Assembly (NCBI GenBank): GCA_027485675.1
Contig: JAIXQP010000018.1
Coordinates: 141,647 to 205,646 of the forward strand
DNA from: Terriglobales bacterium
GTDB lineage: Bacteria > Acidobacteriota > Terriglobia > Bryobacterales > Bryobacteraceae
Reading direction: 5' to 3'
Length of the DNA: 64,000 nt
Part shown: in pieces, positions 26,269-34,165 of the stretch
Position numbering within the stretch: position 1 is the first letter of the stretch
How the letters are laid out: each line of letters starts with the position of its first letter
Translations under genes and position numbers: made by a program
Notes under the pieces: generated by a model
The model's database searches: none
Told to the model about the DNA's origin: nothing
The model's input: only the letters and a program-made list of their open reading frames with translations

Positions 26269-27617
26269 GCAAGCTGGTTGGGTGGTTAGACCGGCTGGGA
26301 CTGGAGACGTGGGGGTCGCGGGTTTGGCGGCGGCAGTTGTTCCGTTGCCTGGCTTGCGGGGCGGTGCTGCGGCGGGAGGGGGACGCGTTGCGGTGCGGGT
26401 GCGGGCAGGCGTATCCGGTGATTGCAGAGGTTCCGATGCTGCTGCCGGGGTTTCGGTCTTCACCGGCGGCGGCACCGTTGACGGAGACCGAATTGGGGCA
26501 AGTCGTGGCGGCGTTCGGGATCAAAGACGACGCGGCCACGCGGGCGCGGTTCGCGGCGATCTTCGCGCAGACCTATCAGTTCGACGAATCGTTTCTTGAG
26601 GCCGAGAACAACTACCTGCTGCAGCGGCTGGCGATCAACCGGGAGGCGCGGCCGACGGTGGAGGCGCTGGCCGAGCCGGGCACGGGGGAGGCCGCGTTCG
26701 CCGTGGTGCGGCATTATGTGCCGGAGACGCTGGCACGGGGCGGGAGCACGAGCCATAACGTGCGGATTCGGAATACGGGCGCGGAGCCGCTGCTGCGGTA
26801 CGCCCGGGGCGGATGGAGCCTGGCGTTCCGATGGACCGGGGGGCCGGAGGCGGGTTTAACGCCGCTGCCCGTGACGGTGCTGCCGGGGCGGGAGATCAGC
26901 TTGCCGGTGCGGCTGACGGCGCCGGAGGCCGCGGGGCCGGGCGAGTTACGGGTGGTGCTGGTGCATTCCGATGGGCGGGCGATCGAGGCGGCGGAGCGGT
27001 CCACAATTGCGATTGTCGAGAAGGTGCAGCGGCCCTACCGAACGCTCGACCCGATTCGCGGGCCGCTGCCGGCGGACTACGATGCCGACCACATGATTGG
27101 GATCCGGCTGGTGGAACGGGCGGTAAACCTGGCGCACGCCCGGCGGGGACTGGAGATTGCGAGTTCCTCTTCGCCGGCGACGTGCAACCTGGGTTGCCTG
27201 ACGGTGAACATCGACATTGACGCGCAGACGATGCAGGCGGCGCAGGTGGTGTTTGAAAAGCGCGGCTACAGCAACGTGATTTTCGCTTGCTGCGACGCGC
27301 TGCGGCTGCCGTTTGCGGCGGAAACGTTCGACTTCGTGGCGACGTTCGCGGCGCTGCACCATTTCGCGGATCCGGTGACCGTGTTGCGGGAGGCGGCGCG
27401 CGTGGTGAAGCCCGGGGGGTTCGTGGCCGTGATGTGCGAGCCGACGGGGCACGAGTTTGAACGGCCGCATCCGCAGATCGTCGAGGTGCTGGAGCACGGG
27501 GTGAACGAGCAGATTTTTTCGATTGACGAGTATGCGCGGATGTTCCACGCAGCGGGGCTGCGGCCGACGTCGGCGCAACTCGACGATGACTCGTTGAAGG
27601 TGATTCTGCGGCGTTAG
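26265..27617 (+). CDS. SAM-dependent methyltransferase with N-terminal zinc ribbon
   Basis: I place the start at TTG 26265 (450 aa), which overlaps the previous stop in TTGA; longer starts run into the upstream gene. Residues about 25-55 form a Trm112-like zinc ribbon (RCLACGAVLRREG, RCGCGQAYPVIAEVPMLL). About 140-230 is an Ig/beta-sandwich-like stretch (TSHNVRIRNTGAEPLLRY, GREISLPVRLTAPEAAGPGE). From about 270 is a class I methyltransferase: ASSSSPATCNLGCLTVNIDID, VIFACCDALRLPFAAETFDFV, ALHHFADPVTVLREAARVVKPGG. Substrate unknown. The glycine-rich motif I is unusual, reading LEIASSSSPATCN in place of the usual LDxGxGxG. Confidence 0.82.
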   Translation: MSKLVGWLDRLGLETWGSRVWRRQLFRCLACGAVLRREGDALRCGCGQAYPVIAEVPMLLPGFRSSPAAAPLTETELGQVVAAFGIKDDAATRARFAAIFAQTYQFDESFLEAENNYLLQRLAINREARPTVEALAEPGTGEAAFAVVRHYVPETLARGGSTSHNVRIRNTGAEPLLRYARGGWSLAFRWTGGPEAGLTPLPVTVLPGREISLPVRLTAPEAAGPGELRVVLVHSDGRAIEAAERSTIAIVEKVQRPYRTLDPIRGPLPADYDADHMIGIRLVERAVNLAHARRGLEIASSSSPATCNLGCLTVNIDIDAQTMQAAQVVFEKRGYSNVIFACCDALRLPFAAETFDFVATFAALHHFADPVTVLREAARVVKPGGFVAVMCEPTGHEFERPHPQIVEVLEHGVNEQIFSIDEYARMFHAAGLRPTSAQLDDDSLKVILRR

Positions 27618-29017
27618 GCGAGGAGTTCGCGGATGACCTGGCCGCCCACCTGGCTGAGCTGCTTTTCGCGGCCGGCGTGGAGGTAGCGGAGCTTGGAGTC
27701 ATCGAGGCCGAGCAGGTGGAGCAGGGTGACGTGGAGGTCCCGGAGGGGGTGGACGGTTTCGACGGCCATGCCGCCGACTTCGTCCGTGGCGCCGACAATG
27801 GAGCCGGCTTTGACGCCGCCGCCGGCGAGCCACATCGACATCGCGTTGGCGTTATGATCGCGGCCCCAGGCCTGGCTGCCGCGGCGGATGCCGTTGTCCG
27901 GACTGCGGCCGAATTCGCCGGCCCAGACGACGAGGGTTTCGTCGAGGAGGCCGGTGCGTTTGAGGTCTTTGAGCAGGCCGCTGATGGGTTTGTCGATGGC
28001 GCGGAGACGGGAGCCGTGGGCCTTGTCGATGTAGTCGTGGGAGTCCCAACCCATGGCGACGACCTGGACGAAGCGGACCCCTTTTTCGACGAGACGGCGG
28101 GCGAGGAGACAGCGGCGGCCGAGAGCGTCGGCGTCTTTGTTGGGGCCGCCGATGCCGTACATCGCGAGCGTGGCCGGGGACTCTTTTTCGAGGTCGACGA
28201 TGCCGGGCATTTCGGCTTGCATGCGGAAGGCGAGTTCGTAGCTTTCGAGGCGCGCGTCGAGTTCGGCGTGGTCCGGGCGCCGGGCGCGATGGAACTGGTT
28301 GAGCTCTTTCCAGAAGCCGAGATTGGCGGCCTGGCGCTCCTTGGTCATGCCGGGGGGCGGGGCCATATCGAGGATCGGCGCGCCGGCGGGACGGAGGGGC
28401 GTGCCCTGGTAGTGGGCGGGAAGGAAACCGTTGGACCAGTTGGCGGCGCCGCCCTGGGGATAGGCGACGTCGGGCAGGACGAGGAAGGACGGCAGGTTTT
28501 GATTGACGGTGCCGAGGCCGTAGGAGGCCCAGGCGCCGAGGGCGGGGTCGCCGCCAAACTGGTTGCCGGTGTTGAGGTGGTAGAGGGCGGTGGGATGGTT
28601 GACGCTATCGCCTTTGAGGCCGCGGTAGAAGCAGCAGTCGTCGACGACTTCGGCAAAGTTTTCGAGGAGCGTGTTGATTTCGAGGCCCATTTGGCCGGCG
28701 CGGCGGAATTCGAAGGGGCTTTTGACGTAGTAACGCTCGCCGGTGTTCATGTTGGCTTCGAACTTGTTGCGCTCCTTGGCGAAGCGGGTCATGTGAAGCT
28801 GGGCGAGTTTGGGCTTGGGGTCGAAGGTGTCGATGTGGCTGGGGCCGCCTTCCATCAAGAGGAAGATGCAGTGCTTGGCTTTGGCGGGATGGTGGGGCGC
28901 CTTGGGCGTGAGGGGCCCGGCGTGGGCTTGGTCGGCGAGGAGGGCGTTGAGAGCGACGGTGCCGAGGCCCATGCCGGCGCTGAAGAGGAGATCGCGGCGG
29001 GAGTGCTTAGTAGACAT
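27614..29017 (-). CDS. DUF1501 domain-containing Tat-exported protein
   Basis: A 467-residue protein from ATG 29017. It begins with a twin-arginine signal (MSTKHSRRDLLFSAGMGLG). Family-typical segments are CIFLLMEGGPSHIDTFDPKP, VAMGWDSHDYIDKAHG, TLVVWAGEFGRSPDN, RDHNANAMSMWLAGGGVK and HPLRDLHVTLLHLLGLD. DUF1501 proteins belong to the alkaline-phosphatase-like/sulfatase superfamily and usually pair with PSCyt1 proteins, as here, with an 11-bp overlap. Activity is unproven. The same frame stays open upstream to 29611, but that is shadow of the partner gene. Confidence 0.93.
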   Translation of the reverse strand: MSTKHSRRDLLFSAGMGLGTVALNALLADQAHAGPLTPKAPHHPAKAKHCIFLLMEGGPSHIDTFDPKPKLAQLHMTRFAKERNKFEANMNTGERYYVKSPFEFRRAGQMGLEINTLLENFAEVVDDCCFYRGLKGDSVNHPTALYHLNTGNQFGGDPALGAWASYGLGTVNQNLPSFLVLPDVAYPQGGAANWSNGFLPAHYQGTPLRPAGAPILDMAPPPGMTKERQAANLGFWKELNQFHRARRPDHAELDARLESYELAFRMQAEMPGIVDLEKESPATLAMYGIGGPNKDADALGRRCLLARRLVEKGVRFVQVVAMGWDSHDYIDKAHGSRLRAIDKPISGLLKDLKRTGLLDETLVVWAGEFGRSPDNGIRRGSQAWGRDHNANAMSMWLAGGGVKAGSIVGATDEVGGMAVETVHPLRDLHVTLLHLLGLDDSKLRYLHAGREKQLSQVGGQVIRELLA

Positions 29018-31439
29018 AGACGAACTCGTTCGCGTTGAGGAGCATGAGGGTGACGTCGGAGAGGGCGCGGGTGGCCGGGCCGACATCGGAGGGGTGCAGG
29101 TTGGGTTCGTAGGGCGCGGGGTCCGGCGCCTGGACGAACTCGGAGGTTTCGCCGGTGAGTTCGCTGGTGATCTTGTGAACCAGCGGTTGCGGCTTGGGCT
29201 TGGCGGGCGGGGGGTTGGTTTTGTGGAAGGCGAGCATCCGCGTGAAGTGGCGGGTGGCGGCTTCGAGTTCGGCGGGTTGGGCGGGGCGATTGAAGGCGAG
29301 TTCGAAGGCGCGGCGGAGACGGGCGGGGAGCGTGGGGGCCTCCTTTTCAAGATGGACGGCCATGGCGAGGGCGACGTCGTTTGAGAACTGGCTGTTGAGG
29401 AGGCCGAAGGCTTGGGTGGGGACGGTGGAGGCTTCGCGGCGTTCGCAGGAGAGGTCGAGGGTGGGGCCGTTGAAGACTTCGACGAGGGGGTCCGGGAGGC
29501 TGCGCTGTTGGAAGGTGTAGATGGTGCGGCGGTTGCGCTGGCGGCGGAGGGGCGAGGGGGCATAGGCCGGAGCGAGGGAGCCCATGCGGTGCTGGGGTTG
29601 GCGGGCGACATCCTCGTTGATTTGCGGGAAGACGCCGGGGCCGCCGGCTTCGAGGTTGAGTTCGCCGCTGACGGCGAGGAGGCTGTCGCGGAGCGCTTCG
29701 GCTTCGAGGCGGCGGGGTTGGAAATTGGTGCTCTGGTAGGCGGCGGATTGGAGGATCAGCCGGTGGATGGCTTTGAGGCGCCAGCCGTTGTGGACAAGAG
29801 CGCCAGCGAGCCAATCGAGGAGTTCGGGGTTGGTGGGCTTTTTGCCCATCTTGCCGAAGTTGCTGGGGTCGGCGGCGAGGCCTTCGCCGAAGTGGGTTTG
29901 CCAGAGGCGATTGACGATGACGCGGGCGGTGAGCGGATTTTTGGGGTTGGCGATCCAATGGGCGAAGGTGCTGCGGCGGCCGGCGACGGTGTTGGGGATT
30001 TCGACGGCGGGATACTGGCCGGCCTTTTCAAGGGCGGAGAGGACGCCGGGGGTGACGGCCTCGGCGGGGGATTGGATGTTGCCGCCGGGGAGGATGTGGA
30101 TGGGGGCGGGACGGTACTGCGCGAGGGGCGGATACTTCAGCGCGGGGCCGCCGTCGGTTTGGCCGTCGAGGGGACCGCTCGAGACAGCGAAGGCGAGGGG
30201 CTCGAAGCGGTTGAGCGATTCCTGATAGAGCTGCGAATGTTTGCGGTAGAGCTTGAACTCCTCGTACTCTTCGGAGTCCGGGTGGTTCCGGCGGAACTCC
30301 TTCAGGCTGGCGACGGTGCGGTCGTAGAGGGCCTGCATGTGGGCGGCGCCGGCGGGGAGGCCGGCGGTGTTTTCGGTGGGGAGGAAGGGGAGTTTGGGGC
30401 GGGCGAATTCGGTGGAGGCGAAGACGGCCTGGACGCGGTAGTAGTCCTTGGTGGGGATGGGGTCAAACTTGTGATCGTGGCACTTGGCGCAGCCGAGGGT
30501 TAGGCCGAGGAAGGTGCTGACGGTGCTGTGGGCGACGTCGTCGAGGAAGAGTTGCCGGGTGACGGCTTCGACGGACATGGCGGTGTGTTCCCAGGGGCCG
30601 GAGCGGAGGAAGCCGGTGGCGATTAAGGCTTCGGGATTGCCGGGGTAGAGTTCGTCGCCGGCGATCTGTTCGCGGATGAACTGATCGTAGGGCTTGTCCT
30701 GATTGAAGCTGCGGATGACGTAGTCGCGGTAGCGCCAGGCGTTGGGGCGTTCGAAATCGTTGGAGTAGCCGCTCGAATCGGCGTAGCGGACGACGTCGAG
30801 CCAGTGGCGGGCGAAGCGTTCTCCGTAGCGGGGGGAGGCGAGGAGGCGGTCGATGAGCTTGTTCCAGGCTTGGGGGGAGTTGTCGGCGAGGAAGGCGTTG
30901 ACCTCTTCGGGGGTGGGCGGGAGACCGGTGAGGTCGAAGGTGACGCGGCGGATGAGGGTGCGGCGGTCGGCGCGAGGGGCGGACGTTTTCAGGAAGGCGT
31001 CGATGGTTTTGGCGGGATCGAAGGGGCGGACGGGGCGGAGGGCCCAGAGGTCTTCGTCTTTATAGGTCCATTTCGCTTCTGCGGGGCGGGTGGGCCAGGT
31101 GGCGCCGGCGGCGATCCATTCGCGGAAGGCGGCGATGGTTTCCGGGGGAAGTTTTTGTTTGGGGCCGCCGGGCGGCATTTGGAGGCCGTGGCGACCTTCG
31201 AGGACGTGGAGGAGGAGGCTCTGGTCCGGCTGGCCGGGGAGAAGGGCGGGACCGCGGGCTCCGCCTTGGAGGAGGCCCACGAGGGAGCTGACGTTGAGCT
31301 TGGAAAGGGTCTGGGTAGGGCCGTGGCAGCCTTGGCAATCGCGAGCGAGGACGGGTTGGATTTTCTCGAGGAAGAGTTCGTCGCCGGACTGGGCGGCGAG
31401 GGGGAGCGCGAGGCAGAGGAGGGGAAGAAGACGGGACAC
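29007..31439 (-). CDS. PSD1/PSCyt1 planctomycete-type cytochrome (DUF1549/DUF1553)
   Basis: An 810-residue exported protein (signal MSRLLPLLCLALPLAAQ). The N-terminus has a haem c motif CQGCH in VLARDCQGCHGPT. DUF1549 follows (RVTFDLTGLPPTPEEVNAFL, YGERFARHWLDVVRYADSSG) with a second CAKCH site at LTLGCAKCHDHKFDP. DUF1553 forms the C-terminus (VNRLWQTHFGEGLAADPSNFG, ALRDSLLAVSGELN, AFGLLNSQFS). These proteins come with DUF1501 partners in Planctomycetes and Acidobacteriota and may act in polysaccharide or sulfated-substrate turnover; that role is inferred, not shown. It is first of the two-gene unit. Confidence 0.94.
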   Translation of the reverse strand: MSRLLPLLCLALPLAAQSGDELFLEKIQPVLARDCQGCHGPTQTLSKLNVSSLVGLLQGGARGPALLPGQPDQSLLLHVLEGRHGLQMPPGGPKQKLPPETIAAFREWIAAGATWPTRPAEAKWTYKDEDLWALRPVRPFDPAKTIDAFLKTSAPRADRRTLIRRVTFDLTGLPPTPEEVNAFLADNSPQAWNKLIDRLLASPRYGERFARHWLDVVRYADSSGYSNDFERPNAWRYRDYVIRSFNQDKPYDQFIREQIAGDELYPGNPEALIATGFLRSGPWEHTAMSVEAVTRQLFLDDVAHSTVSTFLGLTLGCAKCHDHKFDPIPTKDYYRVQAVFASTEFARPKLPFLPTENTAGLPAGAAHMQALYDRTVASLKEFRRNHPDSEEYEEFKLYRKHSQLYQESLNRFEPLAFAVSSGPLDGQTDGGPALKYPPLAQYRPAPIHILPGGNIQSPAEAVTPGVLSALEKAGQYPAVEIPNTVAGRRSTFAHWIANPKNPLTARVIVNRLWQTHFGEGLAADPSNFGKMGKKPTNPELLDWLAGALVHNGWRLKAIHRLILQSAAYQSTNFQPRRLEAEALRDSLLAVSGELNLEAGGPGVFPQINEDVARQPQHRMGSLAPAYAPSPLRRQRNRRTIYTFQQRSLPDPLVEVFNGPTLDLSCERREASTVPTQAFGLLNSQFSNDVALAMAVHLEKEAPTLPARLRRAFELAFNRPAQPAELEAATRHFTRMLAFHKTNPPPAKPKPQPLVHKITSELTGETSEFVQAPDPAPYEPNLHPSDVGPATRALSDVTLMLLNANEFVYVY

Positions 31440-31478
31440 GGAGCGACTCCTGACGGGGCGCTTTCCACTCTATCAGCG

Positions 31479-31512
31479 TAAAAACAAATAACCAACCGGG
31501 GAGGTTGGTTAT
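31479..31512 (-). terminator. Rho-independent terminator of tRNA-Pro
   Basis: A perfect 10-bp stem, ATAACCAACC / GGTTGGTTAT with a 5-nt loop (31488-31512), is followed on the minus strand by TTTGTTTTT (31487-31479). It lies 15 bp past the encoded CCA of the tRNA, in the right orientation. Confidence 0.85.
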
Positions 31513-31526
31513 GGCGGGGTCAGAAA

Positions 31527-31604
31527 TGGTCGGGCCGGCGAGATTCGAACTCGCGACCTCTTGCACCCCAAGCAAGCGCGCTAGCCAGGCTGCGCTACGG
31601 CCCG
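31527..31604 (-). tRNA. tRNA-Pro (anticodon GGG), CCA encoded
   Basis: The minus strand folds as a cloverleaf: acceptor CGGGCCG/CGGCCCG, D-stem GCGC/GCGC, anticodon stem CTTGC/GCAAG around loop TTGGGGT, T-stem GCGAG/CTCGC with loop TTCGAAT, discriminator A, then CCA. Anticodon GGG assigns proline. Total length is 78 nt including CCA. Confidence 0.95.
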
Positions 31605-31613
31605 AATCTTCCC

Positions 31614-31619
31614 AGTATA
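31614..31619 (-). promoter_or_regulatory. -10 box of the tRNA-Pro promoter
   Basis: TATACT on the minus strand lies 9 bp before the mature tRNA 5' end (31604), the right place for a -10 element. A -35 match is weak: TTGTCC sits 20 bp upstream, a longer spacing than ideal. Confidence 0.5.
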
Positions 31620-31653
31620 GCGCATCGCTGCGTTCTTCGGGACAAAAAGTGCC

Positions 31654-31699
31654 GTGTCACGTTTTGCCGCAAAACGTATCTTTCCCAGTGACGTGACAC
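31654..31699. promoter_or_regulatory. Nested inverted repeats upstream of the efflux operon
   Basis: An inner perfect repeat ACGTTTTG-CCG-CAAAACGT (31659-31677) sits within an outer pair GTGTCACG (31654-31661) and CGTGACAC (31692-31699). The outer right half covers the preferred tolC start codon (GTG 31693). Such dyads suit a TetR- or MarR-like repressor of the RND operon, but no regulator gene is adjacent, so the binding protein is unknown. Confidence 0.45.
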
Positions 31700-33024
31700 G
31701 AAACCTGCTTCCCATTCCGCTGCTTGCCCTTTGGGCGATCGCCTCTCCCTTGCCCGCGGAGACCTTAACACTGCCCGAGGCCGTAGCCAAAGCGCTGGCG
31801 CAGCACCCTTCGATGGACGCCGCCAAGGCGCAGACCGGCGCCGCCGTGGCCCGTACAGCGCAGGCGCGTTCCGGCTACCTGCCGAAGGTGAACTACGCCG
31901 AGTCCTTTCAAACATCGAACAACCCGGTGTTCGCGTTTTCAACGCTGCTGACGCAGCGGCGCTTTTCGGCGGCGAACTTCGCCATTGACGCGCTGAACCG
32001 GCCGGGGTTCGTCGATAACTTCCAATCGGTGGTCAGCGTGGATCAGGTGCTGTATGACTTTGGCGGGGTGCGAGCCGGGGTGAAGTCGGCGCAGTTGGGA
32101 GAGAAGCTTTCGGCGGAGCAGGAGCGGTTCGCGAAGATGCAGCTGATTGCGAAAGTGGCGCGGGCGTACCACACGGTGACGCTAGCGGAACAGTTTTTGA
32201 GAGCGGCACAGCAGGCGGTGCAATCCGCCGAAGCCGACCTGGCGCGGGCGGAGGCAGTTCGCGGCGCCGGCCTTTCGACGGACGCGGACGTGCTTTCGAT
32301 CCGGGTGCACCTGGCGGCGATGCGGGAGCAACAGATTCAACGCCAGTCGGGTTTGGACATTGCGCGGGCCGCGCTGAACGAGGCCATCGGGCAGCCGCTC
32401 GATACCGCCGTGACGCTGGCCACGCCGCTGACGGCGGCTCCGGCGACGGCGGCGGTGAGTTCGGCGATCGAGCGGCCGGAGTTGCGGCAGGCGGCGCTGG
32501 CGCGGGAGTTGGCGGAGTCGCAGGTGGCGGGGGCGCGGAGCGCGCTGTATCCGCAGGTTACCGGCCGGGCGGCGTTTGAAGCCGACCGCGGGCGGTTCGT
32601 GAATCAGGGCGGCGCGAACTGGTACTTCGGCGTAGGTCTGCGGTGGAACGTGTTCAACGGGTTCGCGGACCGGGCGCGGATGGACGAATCGGCGCAGACG
32701 CTCGTGAAATCGAAGGCGAACGAGCGGGAGACGCAGGCCGGGGTGAACCTGGAACTGCGGCAGGCGCAGGCGTCGTTGACCGCGGCGCAGCAGCGGATCG
32801 AGGTGGCCACGGCGACCGTGGCGCAGGCAGAAGAGAGCTTGCGGATCACGAAGAACCGCTATGAGGCGGGCCTAGCGACCGTGACCGATCTGCTGCGCAC
32901 GGAAACCGCTCTGCTGGACGCCACCACGCGGCGCATCGCCGCAACTTACGATCATCGCCTGGCGGCTGTTTCGGTGCAGTTAGCCGCGGGCACCCTTTCT
33001 GGAGATTCGAATGTTCTTCAATAA
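31693..33024 (+). CDS. TolC-family outer-membrane efflux protein
   Basis: 443 residues from the GTG at 31693, directly before a signal peptide (LLPIPLLALWAIASPLPAE); an earlier GTG at 31654 adds sequence inside the inverted repeats. The OEP fold is recognised by the duplicated helical pattern: LTLPEAVAKALAQHPSMDAAKAQTGAA, VARAYHTVTLAEQFLRAAQ, GAGLSTDADVLSIRVHLA, ELRQAALARELAESQVAGARSALYPQV, RYEAGLATVTDLLRTETALLDA. It forms the trimeric exit duct for the RND pump encoded next. Its 3' end overlaps the adaptor gene by 14 bp. Confidence 0.93.
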   Translation: MTRNLLPIPLLALWAIASPLPAETLTLPEAVAKALAQHPSMDAAKAQTGAAVARTAQARSGYLPKVNYAESFQTSNNPVFAFSTLLTQRRFSAANFAIDALNRPGFVDNFQSVVSVDQVLYDFGGVRAGVKSAQLGEKLSAEQERFAKMQLIAKVARAYHTVTLAEQFLRAAQQAVQSAEADLARAEAVRGAGLSTDADVLSIRVHLAAMREQQIQRQSGLDIARAALNEAIGQPLDTAVTLATPLTAAPATAAVSSAIERPELRQAALARELAESQVAGARSALYPQVTGRAAFEADRGRFVNQGGANWYFGVGLRWNVFNGFADRARMDESAQTLVKSKANERETQAGVNLELRQAQASLTAAQQRIEVATATVAQAEESLRITKNRYEAGLATVTDLLRTETALLDATTRRIAATYDHRLAAVSVQLAAGTLSGDSNVLQ

Positions 33025-34165
33025 ACTGGCGGTATTGCCGATTGCCCTGGTGGCACTGAGCGCGTGCGGTGGTAAACACGCCCCGGAAACGGCGAAGACG
33101 GCACCGGCGGCCAAGGTTCCCGTGACGGTGACGCCGCTGGCGATGACGGAGTGGCCCGATGGCTTCGAGGCCGTGGGGACGGTGCGCGCGCGGACGGCGA
33201 CGACGCTTTCGAGCCGCGTGATGGGGACGGTGCTGGAAGTGCGGGTGCAGGCCGGAGACCGGGTGGCCGCGGGGCAGACGCTGGTGACGGTAGACTCGCG
33301 CGATCTGGAAACGGGCCAGCGGCAGGCGCAGGCCGGCCTGGACGAAGCCAAGAGCGCGATTCCGGAGGCGGAGAGCGCGATCGCTTCGGCGCAGGCGCAG
33401 TTGGAGCTGGCGCAATCGACGCTGCGGCGGATGAAGGAGTTATTCGATAAGCGCTCGCTGTCGGCGCAGGAGTTCGACGAGTTCACTTCGCGGGTGAAGG
33501 TGCACGAAGCGGCGCTGGCCATGGCGCGGGCGCGGCGAGCGCAGATCAACGACAAGATCCGGCAGGCCGAACAAGCCGTGCAGCAGGCTTCGATAGCGCG
33601 GGGCTATGCGGAGGTGAAGGCACCGTTTGCCGGGCTGGTGATTGCCCGGCGCGCGGAGCCGGGCGCCCTGGCGGCGCCGGGTGCGCCGTTGCTCGAACTG
33701 GAGCAGGCGGGAACGTATCGCCTGGAGGCGAGCGTGGAGGAGAGCCGACTGGCGGCCGTGAAGCAGGGGGCTTCGATTGGGGTGACGATTGACGCCATCG
33801 ACACGCCGCTGACGGGGCGGGTGGCGGAGATTGCGCCGTCAGTGGATCCGGGGTCGCGGGCGTTTCTGGCCAAGATCGACTTGCCGGCGCATCCGGCGCT
33901 GCGGGGCGGCTTGTTCGGCAGGGCGCGGTTCGCCACCGGGCAGCGGCAGGTGTTGGCCGTACCGCGGGCGGCCGTGGTGGCGCAGGGGCAGTTGCAGACG
34001 GTGATGGTGGAGGAGGGCGGATTCGCGCGGGCGCGGCTGGTGAGTCTGGGCGCGGCGCGGGAAGAGAGCGTCGAGGTGCTTTCGGGGTTGCGGGCCGGGG
34101 ACCGGTTGATTGTGCAACGGCCGACGGGGTTGGCGGATGGCGCGCCGGTGGAGGTGCGCCCGTGA
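33011..34165 (+). CDS. RND efflux periplasmic adaptor (HlyD/AcrA family lipoprotein)
   Basis: A 384-residue lipoprotein: the signal ends LVALSACGG, with Cys for lipidation. The order is beta-barrel start, biotinyl-lipoyl half ([33 protein letters not shown]), helical hairpin (about residues 100-190), second lipoyl half ([26 protein letters not shown]), beta-barrel and membrane-proximal domain ([22 protein letters not shown]). It bridges TolC and the permease. Overlaps with both neighbours indicate one operon. Confidence 0.95.
   Translation: MFFNKLAVLPIALVALSACGGKHAPETAKTAPAAKVPVTVTPLAMTEWPDGFEAVGTVRARTATTLSSRVMGTVLEVRVQAGDRVAAGQTLVTVDSRDLETGQRQAQAGLDEAKSAIPEAESAIASAQAQLELAQSTLRRMKELFDKRSLSAQEFDEFTSRVKVHEAALAMARARRAQINDKIRQAEQAVQQASIARGYAEVKAPFAGLVIARRAEPGALAAPGAPLLELEQAGTYRLEASVEESRLAAVKQGASIGVTIDAIDTPLTGRVAEIAPSVDPGSRAFLAKIDLPAHPALRGGLFGRARFATGQRQVLAVPRAAVVAQGQLQTVMVEEGGFARARLVSLGAAREESVEVLSGLRAGDRLIVQRPTGLADGAPVEVRP

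Noticed and set aside
27677..29038. Plus-strand 453-codon frame opposite the DUF1501 gene
   Set aside because: Same reason: biased composition and antisense to a gene with clear family motifs.
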